Below the pieces are notes generated by a model. It ran no database searches. It was not told where the DNA came from and worked only from the letters and a program-made list of their open reading frames with translations. From NCBI RefSeq assembly GCF_902498805.1, contig NZ_LR701606.1, positions 1 to 62,079 of the forward strand: a stretch of 62,079 nt of DNA, written 5' to 3'. This stretch comes from Imperialibacter sp. EC-SDR9 (GTDB taxonomy: Bacteria > Bacteroidota > Bacteroidia > Cytophagales > Cyclobacteriaceae). Positions 46,050 to 54,227 of the stretch are shown here, one piece after another. Every line of letters starts with the position of its first letter. Position 1 is the first letter of the stretch. The position numbers were made by a program, and so were the translations under genes.

Positions 46050-46817
46050 TTGAAGCACATCATTAGTTTTTTGCTACGGACAGTACCCAGAAAATACCTA
46101 CAGCTTTTCAGCCATTGGGTGCTCAAGGTGGTCTCCATCTTCTACATTGGCAACAAAGTGGAATGCCCGGTATGTAACGCCCACTTCCGAAAGTTCTTGC
46201 CCTACGGCAGGCAGTCCCGTGAAAATGCACTCTGCCCCAACTGCCTGGCCCTGGAGCGGCACAGGCTGATGTACCTGTTTCTCAAGAACAAGACTAACTT
46301 TTTCACCGATAAGTTGAAAGTGCTTCACGTGGCCCCGGAAATCTGCTTTATAGAAGCATTTGAAAAACTTCATAAAGACGACTACATCACGGCCGACATA
46401 GAATCGCCTTTGGCGAAAGTGAAGATGGATATCCATCAGGTGCCGTTTGACAACAACACCTTCGATGTGGCCTTTTGCAATCACGTGATGGAACATGTAG
46501 ACAGCGACCTGAAAGCAATGAGCGAGTTGCACAGAGTGCTGAAGCCTGGTGGGTGGGCAATTATCCAGGTGCCGTTCTTTTATCCGCTGGAAGAGAAAAC
46601 GGTTGAAGACATCACCATCACCGACCCAAAGGAGCGCTACCGCAGGTTTGGGCAGGACGACCACGTTCGAAAGTATGGCAAGGACTATGCTGAAAGGCTG
46701 GCTAGCGCCGGGTTTACAGTTGATGCCAATGACTATGTGAAGGAATTACCGGACGAAGTAGTTACCAGGTATGCGCTACCAAAAGACGAGACAATTTTCT
46801 TTTGCAAAAAGGCATAA
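46050..46817 (+). CDS. SAM-dependent methyltransferase with N-terminal zinc ribbon
   Basis: About 255 residues. An N-terminal four-Cys ribbon (VECPVCNAHF ... ALCPNCLALERHR) is followed by a class I methyltransferase core: VLHVAPEICF, D in ITADIESPLAKVKMDIHQVPF, FDVAFCNHVMEHVDSDLKAMSELHRVLKPGGWAIIQVPF (Methyltransf_11 type). Such proteins are often in surface polysaccharide or unknown pathways. No ATG is available; TTG at 46050 gives MKHIISFLLRTVPRKY. The TAA stop abuts the MITE-like element. Confidence 0.82.
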   Translation: MKHIISFLLRTVPRKYLQLFSHWVLKVVSIFYIGNKVECPVCNAHFRKFLPYGRQSRENALCPNCLALERHRLMYLFLKNKTNFFTDKLKVLHVAPEICFIEAFEKLHKDDYITADIESPLAKVKMDIHQVPFDNNTFDVAFCNHVMEHVDSDLKAMSELHRVLKPGGWAIIQVPFFYPLEEKTVEDITITDPKERYRRFGQDDHVRKYGKDYAERLASAGFTVDANDYVKELPDEVVTRYALPKDETIFFCKKA

Positions 46818-46820
46818 GCT

Positions 46821-47049
46821 AACGTGAGTTCGATATAAGAATGTCGTCACTCCGGAAAATATTGGCCTAAAATCAAAATGGGCCAATATTTATCCCAGGC
46901 GGGCAGCCCGGAATCTCATATGTCTTGAGGCGGAGATTGCGCCGACGTGGAACGGATAATTTTCTTCAGATGAGAAAAATATCTGAAGAAAATTTCCGCA
47001 ATGACGCCCTCGGTGATGTTTTGTTACTTTCTTATATCGAACTCACGTT
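46821..47049. mobile_element. MITE-like element with 21-bp TIRs and 5-bp target duplication
   Basis: A 229-bp non-coding element. The left end (46821-46841, begins AACGTGAGTTCG) and right end (47029-47049) are perfect 21-bp inverted repeats. AAGCT is duplicated immediately outside both ends (46816-46820 and 47050-47054). Inside are two strong hairpins: AAATATTGGCC/GGCCAATATTT (46857-46867 with 46881-46891) and a 13-bp stem starting ATTTTCTTCAG (46959-46971 with 46981-46993). No open frame of note, so it would need a transposase in trans. Family not identified. Confidence 0.85.
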
Positions 47050-47052
47050 AAG

Positions 47053-48045
47053 CTATTTATAAAAGGTATTGGCGTATCCAAACTTAGGCTTTCTTCTGAG
47101 TACATACACCTCAAATCCCGCTTTTAAGAAACCCAGTCCATAGCCGACCAGCTGCACGAATGCGGCCGGTACTGACAAGATCCCGGCTGGCAGACCATTC
47201 TTAGTTGTTGAATCAACCAGGATAATGGCCGCATAGATCAAAAGCGGAAAGAGCCTGTTGGCATTGAACAGCAAGGCCCAAACGACCAGAAAGAGCACCG
47301 CAACAGCAAACAAAGCCGGAAATGTGTGTACGGCCTTTGTAGAGCCGGGATGCAACAACTGCAGGTGGATTCTTGCCACGCCGGAGTTGAACACCTGCTT
47401 ATAAAACTGCCTGAAGTTGCTTCTGCGTTTGTGATACACCCAGGCCTCTTCAATCAAAACGCCTCTCACCCCTGCCTTTTCTGCCCTCAGGCTCAGGTCA
47501 ATGTCCTCGCCAAATCGCATGCCTCTGAAGCCTTCAATTTTTCTAAAAAGCGTTGATTCAATGCCCATATTAAAGCTTCTGGGCTTGTAGGCTTCCATCG
47601 ATTTCTTTCTCCCACGAATGCCCCCGGTGGTAAGAAAAGACGTCATGGAATAGTTGATGGCCTTTTGAGTAGCGGAAAAGTCGGGGGCAGCGTTGTCGGG
47701 CCCACCAAACAACAGAGGCAGCTTTGGCAGTGCCTCAAGGGAAGCTAAATAGCCCTGGGGTACAATTACGTCAGAATCCAGGAAGACCAACCACTCGCCC
47801 TTTGCCTGCAAAGCCCCATTGTTTCGGGCAGCTCCCGGGCCGGCGTTGGGTTGGAAAAGATAAGTGAGGTCGAGTCTGCCAGCAAAGGTTTCCACTACTT
47901 TGTCGGCCCTCTTCTCCGATCCATCCTCCACCACAATCACCTCAAAGTTTTCGGCGTTCTGGTCACAAAGGCTGTCAAGAAGTTCCCTGAGTTCTTCCGG
48001 CCGATTATAAACCGGTACTATGAATGAGTATTTGGGCTTAGCCAT
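47053..48045 (-). CDS. Glycosyltransferase family 2 protein
   Basis: 330 residues. The GT-A core is N-terminal (FIVPVYNRPEELRELLDSL, VVEDGS, ARNNGALQAKGEWLVFLDSDVIVP with the DxD), followed by a catalytic segment (GIRGRKKSME, FGEDIDLSLRAEKAGVRG) and two or three C-terminal TM helices. An inverting transferase using an activated sugar at the membrane is inferred; the acceptor is unknown. Last gene of the operon; its TAG stop lies at the right edge of the MITE-like element. Confidence 0.9.
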   Translation of the reverse strand: MAKPKYSFIVPVYNRPEELRELLDSLCDQNAENFEVIVVEDGSEKRADKVVETFAGRLDLTYLFQPNAGPGAARNNGALQAKGEWLVFLDSDVIVPQGYLASLEALPKLPLLFGGPDNAAPDFSATQKAINYSMTSFLTTGGIRGRKKSMEAYKPRSFNMGIESTLFRKIEGFRGMRFGEDIDLSLRAEKAGVRGVLIEEAWVYHKRRSNFRQFYKQVFNSGVARIHLQLLHPGSTKAVHTFPALFAVAVLFLVVWALLFNANRLFPLLIYAAIILVDSTTKNGLPAGILSVPAAFVQLVGYGLGFLKAGFEVYVLRRKPKFGYANTFYK

Positions 48046-48054
48046 AGGCCAAAG

Positions 48055-49023
48055 CTATAAACCTGACCTTTCAATGACCAGATAATCTTCACTCTTATTG
48101 CTCGTGATTGTCATCATTTCAGCCAGGAAGCCAGCCAGGAACAGCTGAACGCCTACAACTACAGCCAGCAGAGCGATGTAAAACAATGGCTGATCGACAA
48201 TTTCCCTGACCGGAAGTTTGAGCCTGAGGTTGTTCCATTTTTCAAGCGCCATAAAACCGGTAACGCCGGCTCCAAACACAAAAGTGAGTGTGCCCAGCGT
48301 GCCGAAAAAATGCATCGGACGGCGCTTGAATCTGGTAACAAAGGAGATAGAGAGCAGATCAAGAAAACCGAAAATGAAGCGTTCCAGTCCAAACTTTGTG
48401 CTACCGTATTTTCTGGCGTGATGCAGCACCTCTTTTTCGCCAATGCGAGAAAACCCGTTCCATTTGGCAATGAGCGGAATGTACCGATGCATTTCGCCAT
48501 ACACCCTAATGTTTTTTATCACCACAGACCGATAGGCCTTCAGCCCGCAGTTGAAGTCGTGCAGCGGAATGCCCGACATGATGCGGGTAACTCCATTAAA
48601 AAATTTGGATGGGATGGTCTTGCCAATCGGGTCGTGCCGCTTCTTTTTCCACCCCGACACCAGGTCGTAGCCATCTTCCGTGATCATGCGATAAAGCTCA
48701 GGAATTTCATCTGGGCTGTCCTGAAGATCGGCGTCCATGGTGATAACCACCTTGCCCTCTGCTACCGCAAAGCCTTCGTGCAAAGCAGCGGACTTCCCGT
48801 AATTTCTATTGAACCGTAAGCCTTTGACACAACTATTGCCCATGCCAAGCTCCTGGATAGTTACCCAGCTGGCGTCAGTGCTCCCGTCATCCACCAGTAT
48901 CACCTCGTAGGTAAACTGGTTTTCCTTCATCACCTTTTGTATCCATTCACACAATTCCTGCAGCGATTCCTCTTCGTTTTTAAGAGGAATCACTACAGAA
49001 ATATCAGGCTTATCTTCTGTCAT
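48055..49023 (-). CDS. Glycosyltransferase family 2, DPM1/ArnC-like
   Basis: 322 residues: GT2 core with VVIPLKNEEESLQEL, VDDGSTDASW, NRNYGKSAALHEGFAVAEGKVVITMDADLQDSPDEIP and C-terminal paired TM helices. The layout is that of polyprenyl-phosphate glycosyltransferases (dolichol-phosphate mannose synthase-like, GtrB, ArnC). It likely charges undecaprenyl phosphate with a sugar for the partner GT or an envelope glycan. Its ATG abuts the DUF4199 stop (1-nt overlap). Confidence 0.92.
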   Translation of the reverse strand: MTEDKPDISVVIPLKNEEESLQELCEWIQKVMKENQFTYEVILVDDGSTDASWVTIQELGMGNSCVKGLRFNRNYGKSAALHEGFAVAEGKVVITMDADLQDSPDEIPELYRMITEDGYDLVSGWKKKRHDPIGKTIPSKFFNGVTRIMSGIPLHDFNCGLKAYRSVVIKNIRVYGEMHRYIPLIAKWNGFSRIGEKEVLHHARKYGSTKFGLERFIFGFLDLLSISFVTRFKRRPMHFFGTLGTLTFVFGAGVTGFMALEKWNNLRLKLPVREIVDQPLFYIALLAVVVGVQLFLAGFLAEMMTITSNKSEDYLVIERSGL

Positions 49024-49544
49024 TAAACTTCAAGTTGCGGATCGGTCTTCTTTGTTATGGCAGACACAATCAGGCTCAATATAAAGCCGAAAATCAGAGT
49101 GCCAATAATGCCCATTACAAATATCATCTCAGGCGTCATAAATTTTTCAGTGATTGACATTGCCTGGTCAATTTGCGCATCGGACATTCCTTTCTCCTCC
49201 ATATCGTACCTGGCTTTGTCCATTGCTTGCTCCATGATGGTGGAGTCGATGAAGGACATGTATATATAGCTGAACACCATAGATATCACACCTCCAATCA
49301 ACGATATCCAAAAGCCGATTCCTAGCCCCTGACCGTACGACATAAAGCCGTCGCCGTCCTCCTTGAATTTCTTGTGTGCCAGGTAAATAACGACAGCTAG
49401 AAAAATGTAGTTAATATAAGAAAGGCTTTGGTATTCAAGTGCTAAGCCGCTCACCTGCAAAAGAGTGCCGTAAATGATCATGATAATGCCAACGATGACA
49501 CCGTACTGCATGCCGACACCTCTGGTTGTTACTTGTTGTTCCAT
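49023..49544 (-). CDS. DUF4199 membrane protein, copy 2
   Basis: 173 residues with four TM helices (about 12-32, 38-57, 75-98 and 138-162) and a hydrophilic segment with Asp/Glu/Lys between helices 3 and 4 (DSTIMEQAMDKARYDMEEKG). DUF4199 is a Bacteroidota family of unknown role. Paralogous to the gene directly upstream; same length and topology. Confidence 0.87.
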   Translation of the reverse strand: MEQQVTTRGVGMQYGVIVGIIMIIYGTLLQVSGLALEYQSLSYINYIFLAVVIYLAHKKFKEDGDGFMSYGQGLGIGFWISLIGGVISMVFSYIYMSFIDSTIMEQAMDKARYDMEEKGMSDAQIDQAMSITEKFMTPEMIFVMGIIGTLIFGFILSLIVSAITKKTDPQLEV

Positions 49545-49549
49545 GGTTT

Positions 49550-50071
49550 TTAGTTTTTAGGTTTTGTTCTGAGAATCATAGAGAGGATAATGGTAAAAAG
49601 CAGACCAAAGACCGTTTTTTGCAGAAAAGCTTCGAAGGAGATTTTGATAGTGCTGGTAGCACTTATACTCCGAATCATTTCATCATAGCTTTCCTGCCCA
49701 ACATCTTTAATAGTCTCAGCCTTTTCACTATCAGCACTCTTTAAAGCATTAGTGACAAAGTCTGCTAAAAGATTACAATCGTAGTACTCCAAAAACATCC
49801 AGGTAAAAAGCCCCACGATACTTGCAATCACAATATAGCAAAAGAATCCGACGGTCATCCCTTCCCAGAAAAACATGATTTTTCCATTGTGAACATCACG
49901 AAACTCCCTAATGGCCGAAAATAAAAACAACGCCAGCAACACTTTGTCAATCACATTCTCGGCAAACAAAGGATTATCGCCCAACAGGTAGATCACCATG
50001 AAAAGAACAATCATGACAAAAGCGCCGATTGTCCCATACTTAAGGGGCACTTTGATCAAAGGATTCTTCAT
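49550..50071 (-). CDS. DUF4199 membrane protein, copy 1
   Basis: 173 residues, four predicted TM helices, with the motif REFRDVHNGKIMFFWEGMTVGFF in the second/third helix region and a charged loop (LKSADSEKAETIKDVGQESYDEM). Same family and layout as the next gene, separated by 5 nt. Starts 6 nt after the dihydroorotase-like gene. Confidence 0.87.
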   Translation of the reverse strand: MKNPLIKVPLKYGTIGAFVMIVLFMVIYLLGDNPLFAENVIDKVLLALFLFSAIREFRDVHNGKIMFFWEGMTVGFFCYIVIASIVGLFTWMFLEYYDCNLLADFVTNALKSADSEKAETIKDVGQESYDEMIRSISATSTIKISFEAFLQKTVFGLLFTIILSMILRTKPKN

Positions 50072-50077
50072 GCCTTC

Positions 50078-51352
50078 TTAGTTGGTGGTTTGAACAAGAC
50101 CATTATTAGAAACTGCTGCCACCATACCGGTCAGCTCTTTGCCAAAAAAGGGATTGTTGATCGATTTGCTGAGGTTGGTTTTCTTATCGAACGTCCATTT
50201 GGCGGATGTATCGACGACTGTCAGGCAGGCATCAGCGCCAACCTCCAATGCAACCGGTTCCAGACCAAGCACCTTTCGTGGCCCGGCGAAGACAGCGAGC
50301 AGCGACTGCTCCAGCGACAGCTCGCCTTTAATGTCCAGTTGGTTGAGCACTGGCCAGAGGGTTTGAAGCCCGGTGATGCCAAATTCTGCCAGGTCAAATT
50401 CCAGCTTTTTGCTTTCTTCATCCTGCGGCTCATGCGCCGACACAATAGCGTCGATGGTGCCGTCCTTCACTCCGGCGATCAGTGCCTTCCTGTCCTTTTC
50501 GGTGCGGAAGGGAGGTGATACTTTATAGTTGGTATCGAAGGTGCTCAGGTAGGTGTCGTTGAAACAAAGATGGTGCGCCGACACATCGCACGTAACTGAG
50601 AGTCCATGCTTTTTGGCTTTTTTGATCATATCGACAGCCTCAGCCGAAGACACCAGTGAAAAATGGATCTTCCCGCCGGCGTATTCCAATATTCTCAAGT
50701 CACGCTCCACCATGATGGTTTCACCAGCTACAGGCACTCCTCTCATGCCCAGTCTTGTGCTTTGCACACCTTCATGCATCACACCAAATTTTGCCAGCCA
50801 CTTATCTTCTGCCCTGTTCATCAACACACCATGAAGTGGCTGAAGATATTGCAGTGTTTTCAGCAGAATATCCGTGTTCCAGATTGGGTCATGTCCATCG
50901 GTAAAAGCTGCGGCACCTGCATGGTGCAGGTCTATCATTTCACTCAGCTCCTCCCCTTTGCGCCCAAGCGTAACCGCTGCCATTGGATGCACCGTTGTTA
51001 CTTTGCCCCGCCCTTTCGACTTCAGGTATTCGATATCGTTCTTCGTTTGTATGGTGGGGTGGGTATCTGGCAGCAGGCACACGTCTGTAAAGCCTCCGGC
51101 CGCAGCAGCTTTCAACCCTGATGTCAGATCCTCTTTGTGCTCCATACCCGGGTCGCAAAAATTGGCTCGCAGGTCGAACCAGCCTGGCGTTACTATCAGG
51201 TCTTTGCCTTCAATTGCTTTTGTGCTATTGGTAGTCTCCTTCAAACCCAGGTAGTCAATTTTTCCATTTTTCACGGAAAGGTGGACTTTTTTCAGATGGA
51301 ATTCCGAGGAGGGGTTGATCAGTTTTACACCTTTCAGGTATAGGCTACTCAT
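50078..51352 (-). CDS. Dihydroorotase-like amidohydrolase lacking metal ligands (PyrC'-like)
   Basis: 424 residues with the whole type I dihydroorotase/amidohydrolase fold and family landmarks (VTPGWFDLRANFCDPGMEHKED, SAHHL, GITGLQTLWPVLNQL). The catalytic metal ligands appear to be gone: the HxH motif is Arg62-Ala-Asn64; the later ligand His positions are Arg180 (MNRAED) and Leu233 (FSLVSS); the Asp of DHAP is Ala306 (SAHEPQ). A non-catalytic role like PyrC'/PyrX, which stabilises aspartate transcarbamoylase, is possible. Overlaps the vWA gene by 4 nt. Confidence 0.88.
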   Translation of the reverse strand: MSSLYLKGVKLINPSSEFHLKKVHLSVKNGKIDYLGLKETTNSTKAIEGKDLIVTPGWFDLRANFCDPGMEHKEDLTSGLKAAAAGGFTDVCLLPDTHPTIQTKNDIEYLKSKGRGKVTTVHPMAAVTLGRKGEELSEMIDLHHAGAAAFTDGHDPIWNTDILLKTLQYLQPLHGVLMNRAEDKWLAKFGVMHEGVQSTRLGMRGVPVAGETIMVERDLRILEYAGGKIHFSLVSSAEAVDMIKKAKKHGLSVTCDVSAHHLCFNDTYLSTFDTNYKVSPPFRTEKDRKALIAGVKDGTIDAIVSAHEPQDEESKKLEFDLAEFGITGLQTLWPVLNQLDIKGELSLEQSLLAVFAGPRKVLGLEPVALEVGADACLTVVDTSAKWTFDKKTNLSKSINNPFFGKELTGMVAAVSNNGLVQTTN

Positions 51353-53334
51353 AGGAAACGAAGTAATAAGACCTCAATAAGTAAAAATGCTAACGCCAAA
51401 ATTAAGGCATATTTCCACAATTCCTTTCCATTGAAGCGTTCGTTCAAATTCTTTTCGAGATCTTCAGGAGATAGCACATTGATAATCTCTTTTTTCTCCA
51501 CCGTGTTAAACAACTCCAGCACCGACTCCTCCGGCAAAGGTTTGAGTTGCGATTCGCCTTTCTCCAGATTGAACGCCAGCGCATCTACCAGCTCGTCCCT
51601 GAACTTCACATCGTAGTAGCCTGCCTGCATCATAAACCTGGGCAGTTCCAGCCTTACATTTGCCCCAACCGACTGCTGGCCGGGGACAATCTCCTGTCCA
51701 TTACCGCTTAGCTTGTACAGATCGGTATCTGTTACTTCCGACCCATTGACGGTGAGCAGTATTTCATCAAGTGTATAGTAAAGGCGGCCCTTTGTGCTTC
51801 GGGCACCGATAGCCATTTTATACATGATTGGAACAAATAGGGCGTTGTTGGAAAACGTGCTACTGGTGGGCGCTAGAGAAGCAGCCAGCAGGTACAAAAC
51901 CCCCGAAGAGGCATTCGTTCTCGTCAAATAGGGGGCACCTGACCTGTATTTCAGCAAATGATCGCCATTGTTGCCCCAACTCATTTGCATGGCAGCCGCC
52001 GGCATTTCCATTTTGTCGGCAGAGGCCTCAAAAATATTCTTAAAGAATGGGTTATTGAGGTCGGGTTGAGCAATTTCCTGCAGATTGGTCTGCACACTTT
52101 GCCTGAGGGCACTGTAAATATTTGTCCACCCGCCATCAAAACTTTGGGATGATGGAATAATCAAAACCGTCCGTCCGTTGTCGAGAGAGCTCTTGATAAA
52201 AGCTTCCAGCCCGCTATTCAATTGATCAACCTCATTGATTACCAGCAGCTCAGCATCTTCAAAGCTTCCGTAGTCAATATTGCCAGCGTTGAAGGACTGC
52301 AAATCGAACAAAAGCTCGTTGGCAAACACCCGGCCAATGGCAGAAGAGGCTGTCCTGCCCCGAATCTCCATGATGCGCACCCTGGGCGACTGATTCAGCG
52401 TCAGGTAAAACTCATTGTCGAAAAGAATAGGGAAATCGTCGATACTGAGATGGCACCGATTGAACTCTTCGAGTGCCATATTGAGCTCAAATGAAAGGGT
52501 GGTCTGCCCATTGGGTACCAGGTCGGTGGTGAGTGCCCCCGCTTGAATGTCGTTGACAAAAAACTTCACCGGCATATCAGTTTTTATTTCTTCGCCCGTA
52601 TTGCGTAGCGAAACAAAAAGGGTATTGGTTTGACCCTCGATCAGGAAAGGGCTTTCAAGGTATACCGTGTCAATAAAAATATTGGCGGAAACAGGAAAGG
52701 CAATGGCCACCAACTTAAAATTATTGACGGAGTCCCCATCCGATACCGGCTGCTCAGGGCTGTAGGCAAAGTCGCTGATCCAGTAAATGTCTTTTTCCGT
52801 GGCGCCCAGCTCCATCCGGCCAACGATCTCATCGGGCGATCTTACGATGGATGAGTAGCTCAGCTCGGTAAGCAATTCTTCGACATCCACCTTGCTTTTG
52901 GCATGATTAGAAAACGGCGCAAAATCGTTGGTAATAAGCTGGAAGCGTGTTTCTCTTGGGTATGCTTTGAGCACTTCGCTGATCATCCCAATGCTTACAT
53001 CTAACCCGGGGGCTTCCGTGCCCGTCAGGTTGCTCATGCTCTGCGAGTTGTCGAGGTACAGCACCACGTCGCCACTCAGCTGCTTGCCGTCGTTGGAAGG
53101 CATGAAAGGCTGGGCAAAAGCCATGACCAGAAAAAAGACGGTCGCAAGTCTCGAAAACAACACCAGCCAATGCTTCAATTTCAGTTTGGAGCTGCTCGTC
53201 TGCTTCACATGCCTGAGCATGTTCACATTGGAGAAATATATTTTTTTCGCCCTGCGAAAATTAAACAGGTGGATGAGGATCGGAATAGAAAGTGCAAGAA
53301 GAGCCCAAAGGAATTGAGGAAATAGAAAATTCAT
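51349..53334 (-). CDS. BatA-type vWA membrane protein
   Basis: 661 residues. N-terminal BatA-like segment with two TM helices (FLWALLALSIPILIHLFNFRRAKKIYFSNVNML and LKHWLVLFSRLATVFFLVMAFAQPF), a vWA-like domain with MIDAS motif DNSQSMS near residue 93, a beta-rich middle and a C-terminal TM (YALILALAFLLIEVLLLRFL). Bat proteins in Bacteroidota form an aerotolerance cluster, but no MoxR or BatB-E is adjacent; this is the stand-alone type often placed next to a dihydroorotase gene. First gene of the six-gene operon. Confidence 0.86.
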   Translation of the reverse strand: MNFLFPQFLWALLALSIPILIHLFNFRRAKKIYFSNVNMLRHVKQTSSSKLKLKHWLVLFSRLATVFFLVMAFAQPFMPSNDGKQLSGDVVLYLDNSQSMSNLTGTEAPGLDVSIGMISEVLKAYPRETRFQLITNDFAPFSNHAKSKVDVEELLTELSYSSIVRSPDEIVGRMELGATEKDIYWISDFAYSPEQPVSDGDSVNNFKLVAIAFPVSANIFIDTVYLESPFLIEGQTNTLFVSLRNTGEEIKTDMPVKFFVNDIQAGALTTDLVPNGQTTLSFELNMALEEFNRCHLSIDDFPILFDNEFYLTLNQSPRVRIMEIRGRTASSAIGRVFANELLFDLQSFNAGNIDYGSFEDAELLVINEVDQLNSGLEAFIKSSLDNGRTVLIIPSSQSFDGGWTNIYSALRQSVQTNLQEIAQPDLNNPFFKNIFEASADKMEMPAAAMQMSWGNNGDHLLKYRSGAPYLTRTNASSGVLYLLAASLAPTSSTFSNNALFVPIMYKMAIGARSTKGRLYYTLDEILLTVNGSEVTDTDLYKLSGNGQEIVPGQQSVGANVRLELPRFMMQAGYYDVKFRDELVDALAFNLEKGESQLKPLPEESVLELFNTVEKKEIINVLSPEDLEKNLNERFNGKELWKYALILALAFLLIEVLLLRFL

Positions 53335-53468
53335 GAAATGACTGTCTTCTTCTTTTTGTTAATCTCTAAACGGAATCCAAAGTAGAAGGATTGCCGATGA
53401 TTTGGAAAGATAATGGAAAGCTTTGTCATATTTTTTCTATCAAGGGTATTAAGCCCTAACTTTAAGGT

Positions 53469-54095
53469 ATGAACAGTCGGTGGCACGTAAGCTTCTTAAC
53501 CCTCATTGGCCTGATTACTAGTCAGCTACTGAGCATTGGTGTGCTGGCGCAAACTATTCCCACCGACCTTGGTAATTTCAGTGAGTCGCTTAGGAAAATT
53601 GAGTTAGAAAACTACGACGGCCAGCCCTATTCTCTTTCATCATTTGAGCACCAGAAGCTCACACTTTTGATCCTTATGGCGCACGATTGCCCCATCTGCC
53701 AGCAGTACACAGGCAAGTTCAGGGAGCTGGCGCAAGTAGATGGGCTCAGCGTGGTGGGCATTGCTCCCAGCGAAGGAGAAACCAAAGAAACCGCCGGTGC
53801 CTTTGCTGCCAAATACAAATTCGACTTCCCTATTCTGCTCGACAGCCACCAGGTGGTCACCCACATTCTGAAAGCCAAAGTAACTCCTGAAGTTTTTCTT
53901 TTTAATCAAACGGGCGACCTGCTCTACAGGGGCAAAATAGACAATTGGTTTTATGAGCTGGGCAAGTACCGAAACGTCGTCACCGAGCACTACCTCGACG
54001 ATGCCATTGCCGCCGCTCTTGCCGGCAAAGCCATCAACCCAAACAAAACGGAGCCGATTGGCTGCATGCTCAACATGAGCATGAAACACCACTAA
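53469..54095 (+). CDS. Secreted thioredoxin-fold redoxin (TlpA/AhpC-like)
   Basis: 208 residues: signal peptide (cleavage near IGVLAQ), a redoxin domain with the active site APDCPICQQY-like AHDCPICQQYTGKF (CPIC) near residue 74, and a region TPEVFLFNQTGDLLYRGKIDNW. It is probably periplasmic, reducing disulfides or acting as a thiol peroxidase-like factor. The tail carries an extra Cys (PIGCMLN). Partner unknown; it stands alone. Confidence 0.86.
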   Translation: MNSRWHVSFLTLIGLITSQLLSIGVLAQTIPTDLGNFSESLRKIELENYDGQPYSLSSFEHQKLTLLILMAHDCPICQQYTGKFRELAQVDGLSVVGIAPSEGETKETAGAFAAKYKFDFPILLDSHQVVTHILKAKVTPEVFLFNQTGDLLYRGKIDNWFYELGKYRNVVTEHYLDDAIAAALAGKAINPNKTEPIGCMLNMSMKHH

Positions 54096-54170
54096 GTCAG
54101 GAGCAAACAGCCCTCAATTGCTTCTTTATGCTTACCGCAAACCTGTTCAGGGAAATCGGCTGTTTCATTC

Positions 54171-54202
54171 TTGCTGTCCTAAATTTGTTTTGCCTATTTT
54201 CG
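54171..54202 (+). promoter_or_regulatory. Possible promoter of the GT35-like gene
   Basis: TTG (54171-54173), 21 nt, then TATTTTCG (54195-54202), one mismatch from TAnnTTTG, 25 nt before the ATG. A second box TAAATTTG lies at 54180-54187. Confidence 0.35.
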
Positions 54203-54227
54203 CTCATCAAAACAAGCACAATCAACT

